Source: Clostridia bacterium
GTDB taxonomy: Bacteria; Bacillota; Clostridia; UBA1381
Length of the DNA stretch: 64,000 bases
Reading direction: 5' to 3'
Assembly (NCBI GenBank): GCA_017935675.1
Contig: JAGBHE010000064.1
Span: forward strand, 1-64,000
Below are positions 11,987 to 21,759 of the stretch, in pieces. The position numbers were made by a program, and so were the translations under genes. Within the stretch, counting starts at the first letter, position 1. The number at the start of each line of letters is the position of its first letter. The notes under the pieces were generated by a model that was not told the DNA's origin, made no database searches, and saw only the letters and a program-made list of their open reading frames with translations.

Positions 11987-12015
11987 ATTATAGCATGAAT
12001 AAGTGAGTGTTGCAA
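11987..12015 (-). promoter_or_regulatory. Promoter of the kinase-regulator pair (locus 2)
   Basis: Minus-strand TTGCAA (12015-12010), 17-base spacer and TATAAT (11992-11987), about 35 bases before the kinase start. The same -35/spacer/-10 combination drives the paralogous pair in locus 3 (50315-50343). Confidence 0.8.
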
Positions 12016-12132
12016 TAACAAAAAATGAAAGTAAAAAAGTTTTCGGCAAAAGTTAAAGTTTTTTATATTGAAAATATTTGTATTTTACTGTAAGCTATAA
12101 ATAGGGAACAGAGAAACGGGGCGGAGGTGATT

Positions 12133-13284
12133 ATGATTTTAAGGAAAGCTATTTTGAAAGTTGGTTTGCTTATATGTAGCTTGAGTATGCTGTCAGGCTG
12201 TGACGGTAACCGGGTGACTGTAACGTCAAGCCCGTTTACTACAATTGCCGTGGCGGTGCGTTCGGGAGAGCAGAATAAGATGCAGAAAATAGTCGACAGA
12301 TTCAGCGAGGAAAACCCGTCAATCAAAATAAAATTTATTGAACTGGGACGGGACTTTGAGCAGTACAGACTGATTTCTGCCGCCTTATCCACAGAGGAAT
12401 ATCTTTTTGATATAGTCGAAGTGGAGGATGTATGGGTGGACGACTTGGTTAAAAGGGAATATATAACGCCTGTAAACAATTCGGTTGGGGAGTTAAATGA
12501 GTATCTTCCGTTTGTACAGGACAGCTTCAGGCGCGGAGAGAATGTATATGCCCTGCCTTTGCAGATTGACATCGGTATGCTGCTTGCGCTGAAAAAATAT
12601 AATTGGGACGGAGAGTTTTCAAGTATAACAGACATGCCGGACAATGCAGACGTTCGGATTTATGATGATAGCGGCGAGGAAACGATATGCAGCATCATGG
12701 AGCTGATAAAATATACGGATAATAATGTTAATGAAGCATTAAGGCTGTATCGGGATATTTATTTTCATGAAAGCGGCGGCAGCCGTCACGTGGAGGAGTT
12801 TCGGGAAGGACAGATTCCGATTATGCGTGCATTATCGAGTGTAATTCCGTCTTTACGCAATGATTCATCAAAGGTATTGGGAGATTATTATATATTCAAT
12901 ACTCCTGAAAGCAGTACCGGCAAAGAAACGTCAACAGCAAAAATATTCGGGCTTGCAGTGTCAAGTCTCAGCAGACATAAGGAAATGTGCGGGAAATTTC
13001 TTGAATACTGCGGCAGGGACAGCACCCAGACAACGCTTATAAAAAGCACGGGTATGTATCCTGTTAAGCAGAGTCTGTACAGCAATCCTATAATAACAAG
13101 TGAATGGACTCACATACTTCCGATGGAGGAGAGAATAAATAATATAAATATAAGACCTCATATTGAGGGATATGCCGAAGCGTCGGGGAACTTACAGAAA
13201 ATAATAAGTGGTTACCTGTCAGGCAGTGTTTCGGAGCAGGAGGCTGCGGATTGCGCCAGAAGCTTTGTCGGCAATATGGAGTAA
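12133..13284 (+). CDS. Solute-binding lipoprotein next to the sensor kinase
   Basis: The 383-residue precursor carries a signal ending in the lipobox MLSGC, then a family-1 solute-binding fold (RFSEENPSIKIKFIELG; YALPLQIDIGMLLALKKYNWD). GGAGG at 12123-12127 favours the ATG at 12133 over a GTG at 12127. It is shorter than the partner binding protein that follows and has no dedicated permeases of its own type, since the next binding protein already belongs to the LplABC-like set. I infer either a second specificity for the same transporter or a ligand-presenting partner for the YesM kinase transcribed in the opposite direction. Confidence 0.85.
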   Translation: MILRKAILKVGLLICSLSMLSGCDGNRVTVTSSPFTTIAVAVRSGEQNKMQKIVDRFSEENPSIKIKFIELGRDFEQYRLISAALSTEEYLFDIVEVEDVWVDDLVKREYITPVNNSVGELNEYLPFVQDSFRRGENVYALPLQIDIGMLLALKKYNWDGEFSSITDMPDNADVRIYDDSGEETICSIMELIKYTDNNVNEALRLYRDIYFHESGGSRHVEEFREGQIPIMRALSSVIPSLRNDSSKVLGDYYIFNTPESSTGKETSTAKIFGLAVSSLSRHKEMCGKFLEYCGRDSTQTTLIKSTGMYPVKQSLYSNPIITSEWTHILPMEERINNINIRPHIEGYAEASGNLQKIISGYLSGSVSEQEAADCARSFVGNME

Positions 13285-13313
13285 TAAAATTTTAATATAG
13301 AGGGGAATTAATA

Positions 13314-14813
13314 ATGAAATTTAAAATCAATCTTAAAAGAGCGGCGGCTTTTGCGGCTGCGGCAAGTATTTTCACAGCTGTTTCGGGCTGCGGAAAAAAG
13401 GCGAATGTTGAGATGGAGGATCCAAATACTTTGCCGAGTGACAGCTATGAGATAAACTGGTATCTCCCGGGAAAAACTCTGCATGATATTTCCACGGTTG
13501 AAAATGAAATCAACGCATATCTGAAGGATAAAATCAATGCGACTGTTAAGATTAATATATTGGAAAATGCACAATACAAAGAAAAGCTTTCCAACATGAT
13601 TCAGGCAGGAGAGTATTTTGATATGTGCTTTGCAGCGGACTGGATGCTGAATTATGCAACAAATGCAGAGAACGGAGCGTTTGTTGCGCTTGACGATATG
13701 CTGGAAAAGTATATGCCGAAAACATATGATATTATTGATAAAAGTCTGCTTGAGGGCGCCAGAATTGATGGGAAGATATACGGGCTTCCGGTAATCAAAG
13801 AGAGCAGTATGTGCTATGGCTGGATTTACAGAAAGGATATTGCGGACAAATACGGAATAGATATGTCAAAGGTAAAAAGCTTTGAGGATTTGGAGCCTAT
13901 TGCAAAGATGATAAAGGAAAAGGAACCGGATATAAAATATCCTGTTGACTGGAACGGTGATCAGAGTCCAAGCGGAAGTATTTCGGGATTTGACATTCTT
14001 GCGGCGAATGTTCTCGGATGCCGCGGGGGTGACGATACATTTACTGTAGTAAATAAAATGGATTTACCCGAAACACTCGAACAGTTTAAACTGGGACATA
14101 GGTTTTATACAGAGGGACTTATAAAAGAGGATATACTGACGAATTTTAATGATTACACACAGCGTCTGAAAAACGGTCAGGCATTTTGTGTTCTTATGCC
14201 GCTTAAACCCGGAAAGGTCGGAGAGCTTTTAAAGAACTCGAATTATGAATTTGCTCAGGAATATGTGCAGACGCCCAAAAAAATGCTTAATGCAGGTTCT
14301 TCATCCCTGAATGTAATTTCAGTGACTTCAAAAAATCCCGGGCGTGTGGCAAGATTTATGGAGCTGTTAAATACGGATGAATATCTTAACAATCTTGTTG
14401 TTTACGGAGTAGAGGGAAGACATTATGAAAAGGTTTCGGATAAGGTGGTAAAGGTTATTCCGGAGGGGGGATATACTTTATCGGGAAGTCAGTGGATGAT
14501 CGCAAACATATATCTTAATTATACGACTGTAGAGGAAGAGCCGGACAAATATGAGCAGCTCAAAAAGTTTGATGAGGAAGCGACACCGAATCTGCTTAAC
14601 GGATTCAGATTTGTAACTCAGGATATACAGGCTGAGCTTGCCGCATGTGCGGCTGTAACAAAGCAGTACGGGAATCAGGTTTCACTGGGTGCGCTTGATC
14701 CGGAGCCGATTCTCGAAACATATCGCCGGGAATTGAATAATGCCGGAATAGAAAAGATAAAGATTGAACTGCAGAAGCAGATTAATGAATTTATTAAAAA
14801 CAAAAAATCATAA
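13314..14813 (+). CDS. LplA/YtcQ-type solute-binding lipoprotein
   Basis: The 499-residue precursor has a lipoprotein signal (lipobox AVSGC) and the long family-1 binding fold typical of LplA/YtcQ proteins: INWYLPGKTLHDI at the start, FDMCFAADWMLNYATNAENG, then YGLPVIKESSMCYGWIYRKD. These proteins capture complex oligosaccharides and deliver them to LplB/LplC-like permeases, which follow immediately here. AGGGGAA precedes the ATG. Together with the xylanases downstream, the ligand is probably a xylo-oligosaccharide or decorated derivative (inference). Confidence 0.9.
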   Translation: MKFKINLKRAAAFAAAASIFTAVSGCGKKANVEMEDPNTLPSDSYEINWYLPGKTLHDISTVENEINAYLKDKINATVKINILENAQYKEKLSNMIQAGEYFDMCFAADWMLNYATNAENGAFVALDDMLEKYMPKTYDIIDKSLLEGARIDGKIYGLPVIKESSMCYGWIYRKDIADKYGIDMSKVKSFEDLEPIAKMIKEKEPDIKYPVDWNGDQSPSGSISGFDILAANVLGCRGGDDTFTVVNKMDLPETLEQFKLGHRFYTEGLIKEDILTNFNDYTQRLKNGQAFCVLMPLKPGKVGELLKNSNYEFAQEYVQTPKKMLNAGSSSLNVISVTSKNPGRVARFMELLNTDEYLNNLVVYGVEGRHYEKVSDKVVKVIPEGGYTLSGSQWMIANIYLNYTTVEEEPDKYEQLKKFDEEATPNLLNGFRFVTQDIQAELAACAAVTKQYGNQVSLGALDPEPILETYRRELNNAGIEKIKIELQKQINEFIKNKKS

Positions 14814-14834
14814 CCGCAGGAAGGACATGTTAAC

Positions 14835-15833
14835 ATGGCAGCTAATATCACTGGATTGACGACAGTATACCGAAAAGAAAAAAATAAGGAAAGAAAAAAG
14901 ACAGGAGGCGATCTGAACAGTGTAAGAGCCAATTTATTGCTCTATGTAATGTTTTTACCGGGAATGATACTTACATTTCTGTTCAGTTACCTGCCTATGT
15001 TCGGTATCATAATTGCATTTAAAAAAGTAAATCTCAGAGATGGTATATTATCAAGTCCGTGGATAGGTTTTAAAAACTTTGAAATGGTGCTGAAAAACAG
15101 TAACGCTTGGATAAGCATACGCAACACCGTAGCCTATAATGCAGTGTTTATCATCACAGGGCTTATTTTTTCGGTAGCGCTCGCTATTGCGCTCAGCATA
15201 CTTAAGAATAAGCTGTCATCAAAGGTATATCAGACCATTTACATAATGCCGCATTTTTTGTCGATGGTTATAGTGGCATATCTTGTATTTGCATTTCTGA
15301 ATATGGAGTCGGGATTTATAAATAAATCAGTGCTGCCGATTATTTTTGGTGAAGGGGCACAGAAGATAAATTGGTATGCCGAAAGCGGCATGTGGCCATA
15401 CATATTGTTTATCGTAAGAACATGGAAAACCGTCGGATACGGAAGCATTGTATATTTAGCGGCGATTGCCGGAATTGATATGGGAATGTATGAGGCGGCA
15501 AAGATTGACGGTGCAAATCTATGGCAGCAGATACTGAATATAACATTGCCTTCTCTTAAAACAATTATGACAATCATGACAATTATGAATGTGGGACATA
15601 TTTTCAGTGCGGATTTCGGTCTGTTTTACAATGTTCCGATGAATTCGGGTGCGTTATATCCTACAACCCTTGTAATAAATACTTATGTGTATAACGTAAT
15701 GACCGCAGCGGGAACAGCAAGCACGGGAATGGCATCTGCCGCGGCAATGCTTCAGTCTGTTCTGGGATTTGTGCTTGTAATTGTCACAAATGCAATAGTG
15801 CGCAAGGTTGATGAAAGCAGCGCGCTGTTCTGA
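14835..15833 (+). CDS. LplB-type sugar ABC permease
   Basis: A 332-residue membrane protein with a long basic N-terminus and six predicted helices beginning LLLYVMFLPGMILTFLFSYL. The typical LplB opening PMFGIIIAFKKVN and the coupling loop YEAAKIDGANLWQQILNI are present; the C-terminus VRKVDESSALF is characteristic of the subgroup. AGGAAGG precedes the ATG. It forms the import channel with the next protein; the ATPase is not encoded in the window. Confidence 0.93.
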   Translation: MAANITGLTTVYRKEKNKERKKTGGDLNSVRANLLLYVMFLPGMILTFLFSYLPMFGIIIAFKKVNLRDGILSSPWIGFKNFEMVLKNSNAWISIRNTVAYNAVFIITGLIFSVALAIALSILKNKLSSKVYQTIYIMPHFLSMVIVAYLVFAFLNMESGFINKSVLPIIFGEGAQKINWYAESGMWPYILFIVRTWKTVGYGSIVYLAAIAGIDMGMYEAAKIDGANLWQQILNITLPSLKTIMTIMTIMNVGHIFSADFGLFYNVPMNSGALYPTTLVINTYVYNVMTAAGTASTGMASAAAMLQSVLGFVLVIVTNAIVRKVDESSALF

Positions 15834-15872
15834 TTAAATTAAAACGGAGTTTGTTTTAAGGAGTGTGGAATT

Positions 15873-16760
15873 GTGCAATCGGAAAACAGGTGTTTAAATA
15901 TAATACTTCAGATTATTTTCATATGCATGGCGGCAGCCTGTATCTTTCCGCTTATTCTTGTTATAAGCATTTCATTTTCGGATCAGGAGGCAATCGCCCG
16001 ATTCGGTTATCGGCTGATACCCGATAAATTCAGTATAGACGCCTATAAATATGTGCTTGCGAGCGGAAGCGGTATAGGTCATGCGTATCTGGTAACTATA
16101 CTGTCCACTGTCAGCGGAACTTTTCTGAGTGTTCTTGTGATAGCTATGTATGCTTATCCGCTGTCGCGTGAGGGATTAAAATATAAAGGTTTTTTCACTT
16201 TTTATATATTTTTTACCATGCTTTTTTCGGGAGGACTTGTGGCATGGTACATGGTTGTTACAAGAGTGCTTTGTTTGGGAAATACTATATGGGCTCTTAT
16301 ATTGCCGTTGACAATGAGCGCATGGTATGTAATTATAATGAGAACGTTTTTTCAGACAAGTATTCCTGCGTCACTGATAGAATCTGCAAGGCTGGACGGA
16401 GCGGGAGCATTTACGGTTCTGATTAAAATAGTTTTTCCGCTGGCACTGCCGGCTGTTGCGACAATAGCGTTGTTTCAGACGCTTGCATATTGGAATGACT
16501 GGTGGAATCCGATGCTTTTGATAACAGACAAAAATCTGTATAATCTGCAGTTTTTATTACAGGTAATGATGAAAAATATTCAGATGCTGTCCGAAGAAAG
16601 TATGAGTGCCGATGCCGTGACACAGATTGCGGAAAACATACCTCAGGAGTCTGTGCGAATGGCGCTTTGTGTAGTTGCCATGGGACCGATTCTGATAGTA
16701 TATCCGTTTTTTCAGAAATACTTTATTCAGGGACTTACCATAGGTGCTGTAAAGGGATAG
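15873..16760 (+). CDS. LplC-type sugar ABC permease
   Basis: The 295-residue partner permease starts at GTG after AAGGAGTG. Six predicted membrane helices, early FSDQEAIARFGYRLIPDKFS periplasmic-facing segment as in LplC, coupling loop IESARLDGAGAFTVLIKIV and the family C-terminus FIQGLTIGAVKG identify it. It follows the LplB-like gene by 39 bases and the secreted-protein genes begin 48 bases later, consistent with one long operon. Confidence 0.93.
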   Translation: MQSENRCLNIILQIIFICMAAACIFPLILVISISFSDQEAIARFGYRLIPDKFSIDAYKYVLASGSGIGHAYLVTILSTVSGTFLSVLVIAMYAYPLSREGLKYKGFFTFYIFFTMLFSGGLVAWYMVVTRVLCLGNTIWALILPLTMSAWYVIIMRTFFQTSIPASLIESARLDGAGAFTVLIKIVFPLALPAVATIALFQTLAYWNDWWNPMLLITDKNLYNLQFLLQVMMKNIQMLSEESMSADAVTQIAENIPQESVRMALCVVAMGPILIVYPFFQKYFIQGLTIGAVKG

Positions 16761-16808
16761 TAGCAATCGAAAAGTTTTGTTTGCCGTGAAAACAAGGAGA
16801 GCATATAA

Positions 16809-18968
16809 ATGAAAAAATATATATCAATACTGATATTGTCGGCTATGATGATAACCATGATTCCGTACGGCGTATCAGCTGAAAACGAATTTGAAGTATA
16901 TGAACAGGTTGATTACAACAGTAATAGCTTTGAAAGCTATAATGCATTCGATTATATGAATTTTTCGGAAAATTCGGGGGTATGGAAATGGCAGTACTGC
17001 GAAAAAGGCAAGTATATTGATTTGGATACAATTTCAAAGGCTCAGTATTTTGATGAAAACGGTACTTCTGCCTCGGTAAATGTATGGACGGCAAAGACAG
17101 CGGGCGGAGGAATGCTTGCAATGAACGAATATTATATGCGTGCCGGATATAATAAAAATGCGATCGATCAGCAATATGCCGTAAAGACGTTTACGTCTCC
17201 GTACAGTGGAATTGTCAGAATAGACGGAAGCGTTTATTCCGATGTGAAGTTCCCGAATGCAAATATTAAAATAATGAAAAACAATGAGCAGGTATGGCCG
17301 GCGTCCGGCAGCTACGAAGGCGTTGAAGGTCGTCCTGAAACGGTGGATACATATGTTGTAACAAACGATGTGCTGAGCTTTAAGGATGAAAATATTTATT
17401 TAACCGTAAACGAAGGAGATACGGTACATTTTGTATTGTTAAACGGACGAAGGACTACAACGAACCATTGGCAATACACCAAAATACGCTGGGAAACAAT
17501 AGTAAAATATGTGGCGTTTGATGTGTCCGGTTTGGATTATGGCAGTGTACACAGCGGAAGCTATTTTAGTTTTGCCGTTGAATCGGTACCGGCAGAATTT
17601 GACGAGAGCAGTATTGAGGTTTCAACCGAATCGGCAACGGCGCCGATGCCGTACGTCGAAGAAGCTTCATATGATGGAAATATAATAAAATTCAGATTTT
17701 CGGATTTTGAAGAAGGGGCAAATTATATTGTAAAACTGGATTGTCTGTTTGGAATTACCTTCAGATTTACTGCATTTAAGATGCCTGTTCTGCCTTCGTA
17801 CCGTGCCTCCGACAGCTTTAGCACGGAGGAAAATAACGGTGAAATCTGGAGATGGCAGATGTATGATGAATTAGCGAAGGAATATATCGATATGCCGTAT
17901 GTCATAAATTATGTGTCGGGATTTTCAGATGACGGAACGAAAAACGGTACCGCGTGGGGAGCAACGACAAATGCAGGACCGGTAGTCGGCAAGTATAAAA
18001 TGCGTCCTAATGTCAGCGAAAATGAAAGTGACAAAATAAGAGTTGTAAGAAGCTTTGCTGCGCCATATGACGGAAAGCTAAGGCTTGCCGCCGATGACGG
18101 TCAAGGCGGAAGCAGGATTCTCGGATGCTCAACGAGTAATATGGGAGCTTGCCTGTGTGTAAAAAAGAACAATCTGAAAATATGGCCAGACAAAGGCGAT
18201 TTTGCACGTATGACAACACAGAATTACATTGATTTTAATGTGGAGGATATAGATGTTAAAACAGGTGATGTAATACATTTTGAGGTATTCATCGGAGGCT
18301 ATCCTTCAATGCTGTGGCAAAAAACAACTTATTGGGATCCGGTTGTGGAATACAGCGAGTTATATCCTGATGTATTATCGGGCTTTGACGGAAATTCAAG
18401 CAGCAGATTTTCAATGAATAAACCGCTTTCCGTTTCGTTTTCGGAGCAGATTGCACCTATTGAAGTTTCTGATGTTTTTATAGAAGGCGCGGCGGTAAGC
18501 TCCGTTGAAATGCTTGATAATGATACGCGGATTAATATATATTTTTCCGGTTTACATGAATTTACCGAGTACAGGGCGGTTATTAAAGACGTAAAACCGT
18601 ATTATGCCTTTGGTGAATATGATAACGGTATTGAGTTCAGTTTTGTAACAGGTCCGTATATTGAGGTGGATAAGTTTTACGTCAGCGAAGGACTGAAACC
18701 CGGAACGAACACAATAAGAGCCAATGTGAATAATACCGGCGATTACGGAGTACCGTTAACCGTGATAGCTGCTGTATGCGAAGGAAGCGAGAGCGATTAT
18801 ACAATTAAAAGCGTTTGGTCGAAAACGTTTGAAAGCATAGTTAAGGACAGTACCATTGATATGGATGTGAATTTAGCAGAGATTTCGGATAAAATCTTCT
18901 TGAAGGTAATGGCAGTGGACGGGCTTGAAAATTCAAAGCCGATTTCTGAAATGAACATAGTAAGGTGA
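16809..18968 (+). CDS. Secreted protein with two copies of an unfamiliar repeated module
   Basis: The 719-residue protein has a Sec signal (cleavage near VSA-EN) and no catalytic domain or anchor I recognise. Residues about 43-235 and 329-516 are two divergent copies of a Trp/Tyr-rich module shared with the proteins at 26036 and 29976; landmarks in copy 1 are YYMRAGYNK, YAVKTFTSPYSG, NANIKIMKNN, GSYEGVE and VLLNGRRTT. Ig-like segments lie between and after the modules, and the last 100 residues match a linker-type Ig domain seen in many Clostridia surface proteins. The context of sugar transport and xylanases suggests polysaccharide binding, but that function is inferred. Confidence 0.8.
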   Translation: MKKYISILILSAMMITMIPYGVSAENEFEVYEQVDYNSNSFESYNAFDYMNFSENSGVWKWQYCEKGKYIDLDTISKAQYFDENGTSASVNVWTAKTAGGGMLAMNEYYMRAGYNKNAIDQQYAVKTFTSPYSGIVRIDGSVYSDVKFPNANIKIMKNNEQVWPASGSYEGVEGRPETVDTYVVTNDVLSFKDENIYLTVNEGDTVHFVLLNGRRTTTNHWQYTKIRWETIVKYVAFDVSGLDYGSVHSGSYFSFAVESVPAEFDESSIEVSTESATAPMPYVEEASYDGNIIKFRFSDFEEGANYIVKLDCLFGITFRFTAFKMPVLPSYRASDSFSTEENNGEIWRWQMYDELAKEYIDMPYVINYVSGFSDDGTKNGTAWGATTNAGPVVGKYKMRPNVSENESDKIRVVRSFAAPYDGKLRLAADDGQGGSRILGCSTSNMGACLCVKKNNLKIWPDKGDFARMTTQNYIDFNVEDIDVKTGDVIHFEVFIGGYPSMLWQKTTYWDPVVEYSELYPDVLSGFDGNSSSRFSMNKPLSVSFSEQIAPIEVSDVFIEGAAVSSVEMLDNDTRINIYFSGLHEFTEYRAVIKDVKPYYAFGEYDNGIEFSFVTGPYIEVDKFYVSEGLKPGTNTIRANVNNTGDYGVPLTVIAAVCEGSESDYTIKSVWSKTFESIVKDSTIDMDVNLAEISDKIFLKVMAVDGLENSKPISEMNIVR
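16935..18356 (+). repeat. Module copies A1 and A2 in the 719-residue protein
   Basis: A1 spans about 16935-17515 and A2 about 17793-18356. A1 is the 'AGY/NGRR' subtype; A2 is the 'RPNV' subtype, with KYKMRPNVSENE, RSFAAPYDGKL, LKIWPDKGDF and TTYWDPVVEY replacing the A1 landmarks. Both keep the same order of strands and the conserved W.W opening (WKWQY, WRWQM). Confidence 0.75.
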
Positions 18969-18976
18969 GGAAGGTT

Positions 18977-21718
18977 ATGAGAAAAATTATTTCTGTAATC
19001 ATGGCGTCAATGATGCTCATATTAGCAAATCACCCCGTATTTACGGCATTTGCCGAAGAAGATATTTCTGTCATTCTTAACGGAGAGAAGATTGCATTTT
19101 ATAATTTGCCGTATACGGATAATGACAATATCATGGTGAGTGCAAAAGAGTTTTTCGGATATGTCGGCGGGTTTGTGGAATATAAAGAGCTGCAACCGAG
19201 TCTGAAGGGATATTATACTAAGGTAAATGAAACGGAAATATTAATTCCCGCAGACAGCAGCGTTATATATTATGACGAAGTTCCTATAGAATTTGACGTT
19301 AAAACAAAGGAAACAGATGGCGATATATATTTTCCCATAAGCTTTTTATCTTATTTTTACGGTGCGAAATATGAACAGGAAGGTGCAAAAGCAAAAATTA
19401 ATATAAAAATTGAAAAAGATAAAGCACCCGAAACAGAAGACCGAAGCGCGAAGATTGACAGAATTCTTGCCAATGCCGTCACTCCGTCCGTAATTCTTGA
19501 TACAAGCAGTCTTGAAAAAGCGGAATTAAGTAATCCGTCGCTTATAGCGAAGAGAGAACCGACCGCGGAAGACCCTGAGGAATTTAATAAGGTGTTTGAA
19601 TTTGAGAATTATTCTTTGCCGGTAACATCATATGCTTCGCAGTTTACTGCGCCGTCACTTGATGATATTGACGAAGGCGACGTTTTGGTGTGGACCTTTT
19701 GGGCAAGGAAAATAATGTCTGCCGACGAGTCCGGAAAAGCCTTTTTCTCACCGTGCTTTGAACAGAACGGCGGTTCATGGAACAAAATGCATCCGGGGGA
19801 GAAAACCGGTGTTTCGGAGGATTGGAGCTTTTTCAGATATATTTTTGTCGCAAATGCTTCATATAAAGCCGGAGGCGCGCATATGGCAATGCGGCAGGGA
19901 TATAAGCATCAGATAATGCAGTTTGCGGATATGAAGATGCTCAATTATAAAAAAACCGTAAATCCTGCAGATTTAATAGAAAATTATGACAATAAGCCGG
20001 AAACATATAAAGGCCGTGAGGACGGAGCTCTGTGGCGTGAAGAGGCATTTAAGCGCATTGAAAAAAACAGGGTAAGAGATATATCATTTTCGGCCGAGGA
20101 TGAAAGCGGTAATCCGATTAAGGATATAGACATAACGGCGGAAATGACAAGAAGTGAGTTTTTTTGGGGAAGCGCGGTAAGCGATTATATGATATCAAAA
20201 AGAGATACAAAAAATATATATCCCCGATATGTGCTTCCGTATTTTAACGGTATTGTTATGGAGTCGTCTATGAAAGAAGCCGTATACAATAACGGCATGG
20301 GAAAACGCTCCGGTACATTTAATACCTCATTTTGGCAGAAATTTGCGCAGGATAACAACCTTTATTTCAGAGGACACGCAATAATGTGGGATAATACCAG
20401 TAACCACTCCGTATATACAGATAAATGGAAAACGCTTCCGAAAGAGGAATATCGGGAAAGAATGGTCGACCATTATAAAAAGCGTGTAAGCGAATTTATA
20501 TCCGCGTACGGAGATAATATGATTGAATGCGACGTTATAAACGAAGCCGCAAACAATACGTTTTACAGAGAACAGTTCGGAATCGGTTTTGTGGCAGATA
20601 TTTTTAAATACTGCCGTGCAGTAAATCCGAATATGCGGCTTGTATATAATGATACGGGCGTAGCGGGATTGGAATCTCAATGGGCTGCAGGAAATAAAAT
20701 TATATCGATTGCAGCGGACTTGATAAATGAAGGTGCTCCGATTGATTCAATAGGAATACAGGACCATATTCCGTCAGGTACGTTCCCGTATCCGCAGACG
20801 TTTTATAACCAGATGGATGCAATGGCGAAAGTCACGGGGAAAGCAGTTGTTACCGAGTATGACTATGAATCTGACCTAAGTGACTTTGATAAGGCGCAGA
20901 GCGTTGAAGCAGATATGCTCAGAGATCATATTATTGCAGTATATTCTCACCCGTTATTGACGGGATTTGTAATGTGGGGACCGTGTGATGAGGGACACTG
21001 GAGAGCTAACGGACCGCTTATTGACAGAAACGGAAACGAAAAACCAGCTGCGGAATACTGGAAACAGTATGTTCTCGGTGAGTGGAAGACAAATAAAAGC
21101 GGAAAGACCGATGAAAACGGAAAGCTTAATATAAGAGGTCACAGGGGAGAATATAAAATCACTGCCGCATACAACGGAAAAACATACGAATCCACACTAA
21201 GAGTTACAGAAAACGGAGAAAACAGTGTAAAGATAGTTGCAGATGATGGCAATTTAAAGATTGTTTCTTCGGAACCTGTTGATATTAAGAAAAAAAGTAC
21301 TCCGTATTACAAGGATATAAGAGAAAATCGCAGCGTTTATCAGAACGCATATTTTAAAGCTATAGAAGACAGTATAGTTGAAGTGAAAACCGATTCCGGC
21401 AGGGATATGATATTTTTGAAAAACAGCAGCAATACCTCGCCGTGGGTAAGCACGGACGAAGCGCTGATAATTAAGACGGACGATGCTTATGAAAGCGGAG
21501 AAATTGAAATTTCATGGCATGACAAGCAGCGTATATACAACTATTTAATAGAAATATCATCAGACGGTAAGAATTTCAGCCCGGCAGTAATAGGTTCCGG
21601 GAAGGAAAAAACCACGGATAAAATAGATAGCGGAAGGTTTAACTATATACGTATAAAACCATACGGAAGGCTTCAGCTGGCAATAGACAGTATACGCTTT
21701 ATGCGGACGGAAAAATGA
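18977..21718 (+). CDS. Secreted GH10 xylanase with copper-amine-oxidase-N-like domain
   Basis: A 913-residue secreted enzyme. After the signal peptide come a copper-amine-oxidase-N-like 'stalk' domain (about 30-150; VILNGEKIAFYNLP), a CBM4/9/22-like beta-sandwich (170-320), GH10 (340-690), a short Ig-like tail (700-745) and a discoidin-like C-terminus (775-913). E523 in CDVINEAAN is the expected acid/base and E627 in VVTEYDYES the nucleophile; FRGHAIMWDN marks strand 3. The nucleophile motif EYD instead of the usual ELD makes it divergent. Start at 18977 follows GAGGAAGG; the frame overlaps the previous stop. No SLH anchor is present. It should cut xylan outside the cell. Confidence 0.88.
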   Translation: MRKIISVIMASMMLILANHPVFTAFAEEDISVILNGEKIAFYNLPYTDNDNIMVSAKEFFGYVGGFVEYKELQPSLKGYYTKVNETEILIPADSSVIYYDEVPIEFDVKTKETDGDIYFPISFLSYFYGAKYEQEGAKAKINIKIEKDKAPETEDRSAKIDRILANAVTPSVILDTSSLEKAELSNPSLIAKREPTAEDPEEFNKVFEFENYSLPVTSYASQFTAPSLDDIDEGDVLVWTFWARKIMSADESGKAFFSPCFEQNGGSWNKMHPGEKTGVSEDWSFFRYIFVANASYKAGGAHMAMRQGYKHQIMQFADMKMLNYKKTVNPADLIENYDNKPETYKGREDGALWREEAFKRIEKNRVRDISFSAEDESGNPIKDIDITAEMTRSEFFWGSAVSDYMISKRDTKNIYPRYVLPYFNGIVMESSMKEAVYNNGMGKRSGTFNTSFWQKFAQDNNLYFRGHAIMWDNTSNHSVYTDKWKTLPKEEYRERMVDHYKKRVSEFISAYGDNMIECDVINEAANNTFYREQFGIGFVADIFKYCRAVNPNMRLVYNDTGVAGLESQWAAGNKIISIAADLINEGAPIDSIGIQDHIPSGTFPYPQTFYNQMDAMAKVTGKAVVTEYDYESDLSDFDKAQSVEADMLRDHIIAVYSHPLLTGFVMWGPCDEGHWRANGPLIDRNGNEKPAAEYWKQYVLGEWKTNKSGKTDENGKLNIRGHRGEYKITAAYNGKTYESTLRVTENGENSVKIVADDGNLKIVSSEPVDIKKKSTPYYKDIRENRSVYQNAYFKAIEDSIVEVKTDSGRDMIFLKNSSNTSPWVSTDEALIIKTDDAYESGEIEISWHDKQRIYNYLIEISSDGKNFSPAVIGSGKEKTTDKIDSGRFNYIRIKPYGRLQLAIDSIRFMRTEK

Positions 21719-21759
21719 TGCCGGGAATATTTCATGGACTGACGAAAGGAAATAATGAT

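Noticed and set aside
12031..12062. Repeated AAAGTT boxes upstream of the locus 2 transporter operon as YesN sites
   Set aside because: The boxes are short, AT-rich and irregularly spaced (13, 6 and 19 bases), so they cannot be separated from background; no good -35/-10 pair was found next to them.
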